From NCBI GenBank assembly GCA_903831545.1, contig CAIKYI010000669.1, positions 1 to 7,252 on the forward strand: DNA of 7,252 nucleotides, in the 5' to 3' direction. The notes under the pieces were generated by a model. It ran no database searches. It saw only the letters and a list, made by a program, of their open reading frames with translations, and was not told the origin of the DNA. Below are positions 6,901-7,252 of the stretch, piece by piece. The stretch's first letter is position 1. Every line of letters begins with the position of its first letter. Source of the stretch: an uncultured Methylobacter sp. GTDB taxonomy: Bacteria > Pseudomonadota > Gammaproteobacteria > Methylococcales > Methylomonadaceae. Position numbers and translations under genes: made by a program.

Positions 6901-7093
6901 TAGGGCAATTGTCAGCGCCATTATCAGCATGTCCAAGAGCCTTGGTCTTCAAACTATTGCGGAAGGAGTAGAAACCTTGCCGCAACAGACTTTCCTTCGC
7001 GAACAAGGTTGTGATGAAATCCAGGGGTACCTGTTCAGCAAGCCAGTAGCCATTGAACAATTTGATCTGCTGCTCAGACAATCTGCTGACTGA
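3959..7093 (+). CDS. Membrane-bound bifunctional diguanylate cyclase/phosphodiesterase (sensor-HAMP-like-GAF-PAS-GGDEF-EAL)
   Basis: A 1044-residue inner-membrane enzyme predicted to make and degrade cyclic di-GMP. Transmembrane helices at about 14-32 and 219-237 enclose a periplasmic sensor of about 185 residues, with ELTDMARSYVITGNP (61-75) and FQEILDIRDGK (81-91). Then come a degenerate HAMP-like segment (about 245-295), a GAF domain (about 312-470), a PAS domain (about 488-606), GGDEF (about 613-775) and EAL (about 785-1035). The cyclase site is complete: D656, N664, D673 and GGDEF 697-701. The product-inhibition RxxD site is present (R688-D691). The phosphodiesterase residues also appear complete and keep almost the same spacing as RocR: EAL E824, N883, E915, E918, D945, D946, K966, E1002, Q1022, with loop 6 DDFGTGYSS intact. 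Net direction therefore probably depends on the sensor inputs. It lies 95 bp after yicC and converges with a minus-strand gene whose stop is 4 bp away. Confidence 0.96.
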   Translation: MTSANNISRFSRSLWLTVGGFVVFSVFFVIYVDSEKKIDRANNIRFQSNLLIDELRHTSDELTDMARSYVITGNPLFKQHFQEILDIRDGKKSRPVNYNYVYWNLVLAEDQRPQPDSWQKIALLDLIRQAGFTEPELSNLTQAKANSDALTLIEYAAMDLVESTAIPTEAIRLKASQILTDSRYNQEKAAIMQPIIQSYQMMGDRTLEAVHSAEKTARLLRIVFVLSGFLLLSLLWRAYRILHVTLGASVDELQHCIVGLGHGDFSSVIPVTPGLENSVLGWLSETQSSLAKSDALRIAAETKNLRVTRLYAALSQCNQAIVRSNNEAELFSHICHDAVTFGGMKMAWIGLLDGDSKKLKPVSAYGSGTEYLEGLVISSDKHETSGQGPTGKALRENHPFWCQDFQHDPVTAPWHERGKAFGWAASAALPLARNDVVVGVLTLYSSEVNAFDHAIRNLLIEMVMDINYALNNFESEAQRRHAENLLEESHKLLKTIIDIAPMRIFWKDQNLCYLGCNPAFAEDAGVPDSQTVIGKNDFQLAWKDQAKLYQADDKQVMDSGVAKLFFEEIQSKADGTSIWLRTSKVPLRNQANETIGLLGLYEDITEHKLAEERIHYLANFDPLTGLPNRSQLNDHLNYALSLAKRSNGHLALMFLDLDHFKDINDTLGHSVGDIVLIELAKRLRFGLRDEDTVTRLGGDEFILLLPGVNALGAVNVAEKLLAEIAKSYQIEHYDLTLTASIGIALYPEDGEDLETLSKSADTAMYRAKQEGRQCYRFFTPEMQAQSERNLQLVNALRHALDHQQLYLHYQPQVSLQDSRIIGAEALLRWQHPELGAVSPAEFIPIAESSGLILPIGEWVLRHAVRQAKAWIDQDFAPMLMAVNLSAVQFRHPDLPELITRILREEGLPPEYLELELTEGEAMHNPEAAIALMNRLHDRGIRMSIDDFGTGYSSLSYLKKFKIYKLKIDQSFVRDIISNPEDRAIVSAIISMSKSLGLQTIAEGVETLPQQTFLREQGCDEIQGYLFSKPVAIEQFDLLLRQSAD

Positions 7094-7104
7094 GCGATCA
7101 GTTA
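7087..7104. terminator. Small hairpin spanning both convergent stop codons
   Basis: TGACTGA (7087-7093) pairs with TCAGTTA (7098-7104), seven pairs including one G-T, closing a GCGA tetraloop. It contains the TGA of the GGDEF-EAL gene and the TCA complement of the stop of the opposing gene. No immediate T-run follows, so as a terminator it is weak; a CTTTTT tract begins only at 7115. Confidence 0.3.
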
Positions 7105-7252
7105 TTCAGGTAAACTTTTTCAACGCTGCCATGACACACTCTTGTCATACATTCAGACGTCCTGGTTTCGCATAGCTCATCTTTTGTTTCTTTATTATGC
7201 CTTGCTATATCAGATGCCCACCATTCCTTATTGGTTTCCAGAAAAGTGTCAG
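7098..7252 (-). CDS. Unrecognised protein, C-terminal 50 residues only (cut by window edge)
   Basis: On the minus strand a frame is open from the right edge (first full codon 7250-7248) to a TGA at 7100-7098. It ends with the residues RTSECMTRVCHGSVEKVYLNN and includes NKEWWASDIARHNKETKDE. The other two frames of this strand stop early, and the residue mix is hydrophilic and protein-like, with three cysteines (C27, C34, C39 of the visible part) that could suggest a secreted or periplasmic protein. I do not recognise the family. A small secreted protein or lipoprotein is one possibility, but the N-terminus that would show a signal peptide lies outside the window. Only 4 bp separate its stop from that of the convergent GGDEF-EAL gene. 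The identification as a gene rests on open frame and composition only. Confidence 0.55.
   Translation of the reverse strand, partial: DTFLETNKEWWASDIARHNKETKDELCETRTSECMTRVCHGSVEKVYLNN

Noticed and set aside
7131..7148. Inverted repeat ATGACA-6 nt-TGTCAT as a terminator
   Set aside because: Only six A/T-rich pairs, no T-tract after it, and it lies inside the open frame of the right-edge gene.

Overview
This window is a stretch of ordinary chromosome from a gammaproteobacterium with mid-range G+C (my estimate by eye is about 45-48%). The ArgRS and YicC sequences, the divergent kinase/yicC pair and the GAF-PAS-GGDEF-EAL protein would suit an environmental lineage such as the methanotrophic Methylococcales, but that placement is inference and cannot be proved here.

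Layout: (1) positions 1-1627, minus strand, carry argS, arginyl-tRNA synthetase. It is cut by the left edge, with 542 codons visible and only the C-terminal tail of the anticodon-binding domain missing. (2) 1628-2045 is a 418-bp gap with no credible gene. It holds a plausible argS promoter with a twice-repeated decamer, several good inverted repeats and a weak terminator for the upstream kinase. (3) 2046-2945, minus strand, is a soluble Hanks-type Ser/Thr protein kinase. (4) 2946-2996 is a 51-bp divergent intergenic region. (5) 2997-3863, plus strand, is yicC, an endoribonuclease-family protein. (6) 3864-3958 is a short gap with a hexamer tandem repeat and an inverted repeat. (7) 3959-7093, plus strand, is a 1044-residue membrane-anchored c-di-GMP enzyme with a periplasmic sensor, HAMP-like, GAF, PAS, GGDEF and EAL domains, in which both catalytic sites look complete. 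(8) 7098-7252, minus strand, is the 50-codon C-terminal end of an unrecognised protein that converges on the GGDEF-EAL gene with only 4 bp between the stop codons.

Functionally the window mixes translation (argS), RNA turnover (yicC), protein phosphorylation (kinase) and second-messenger signalling (GGDEF-EAL). Nothing shows that these form one system. The closest link is the kinase and yicC sharing a 51-bp divergent control region. I found no CRISPR array, tRNA, rRNA, intact insertion sequence or obvious defence system. The least explained parts are the hairpin-rich 418-bp gap and the truncated gene at the right edge.
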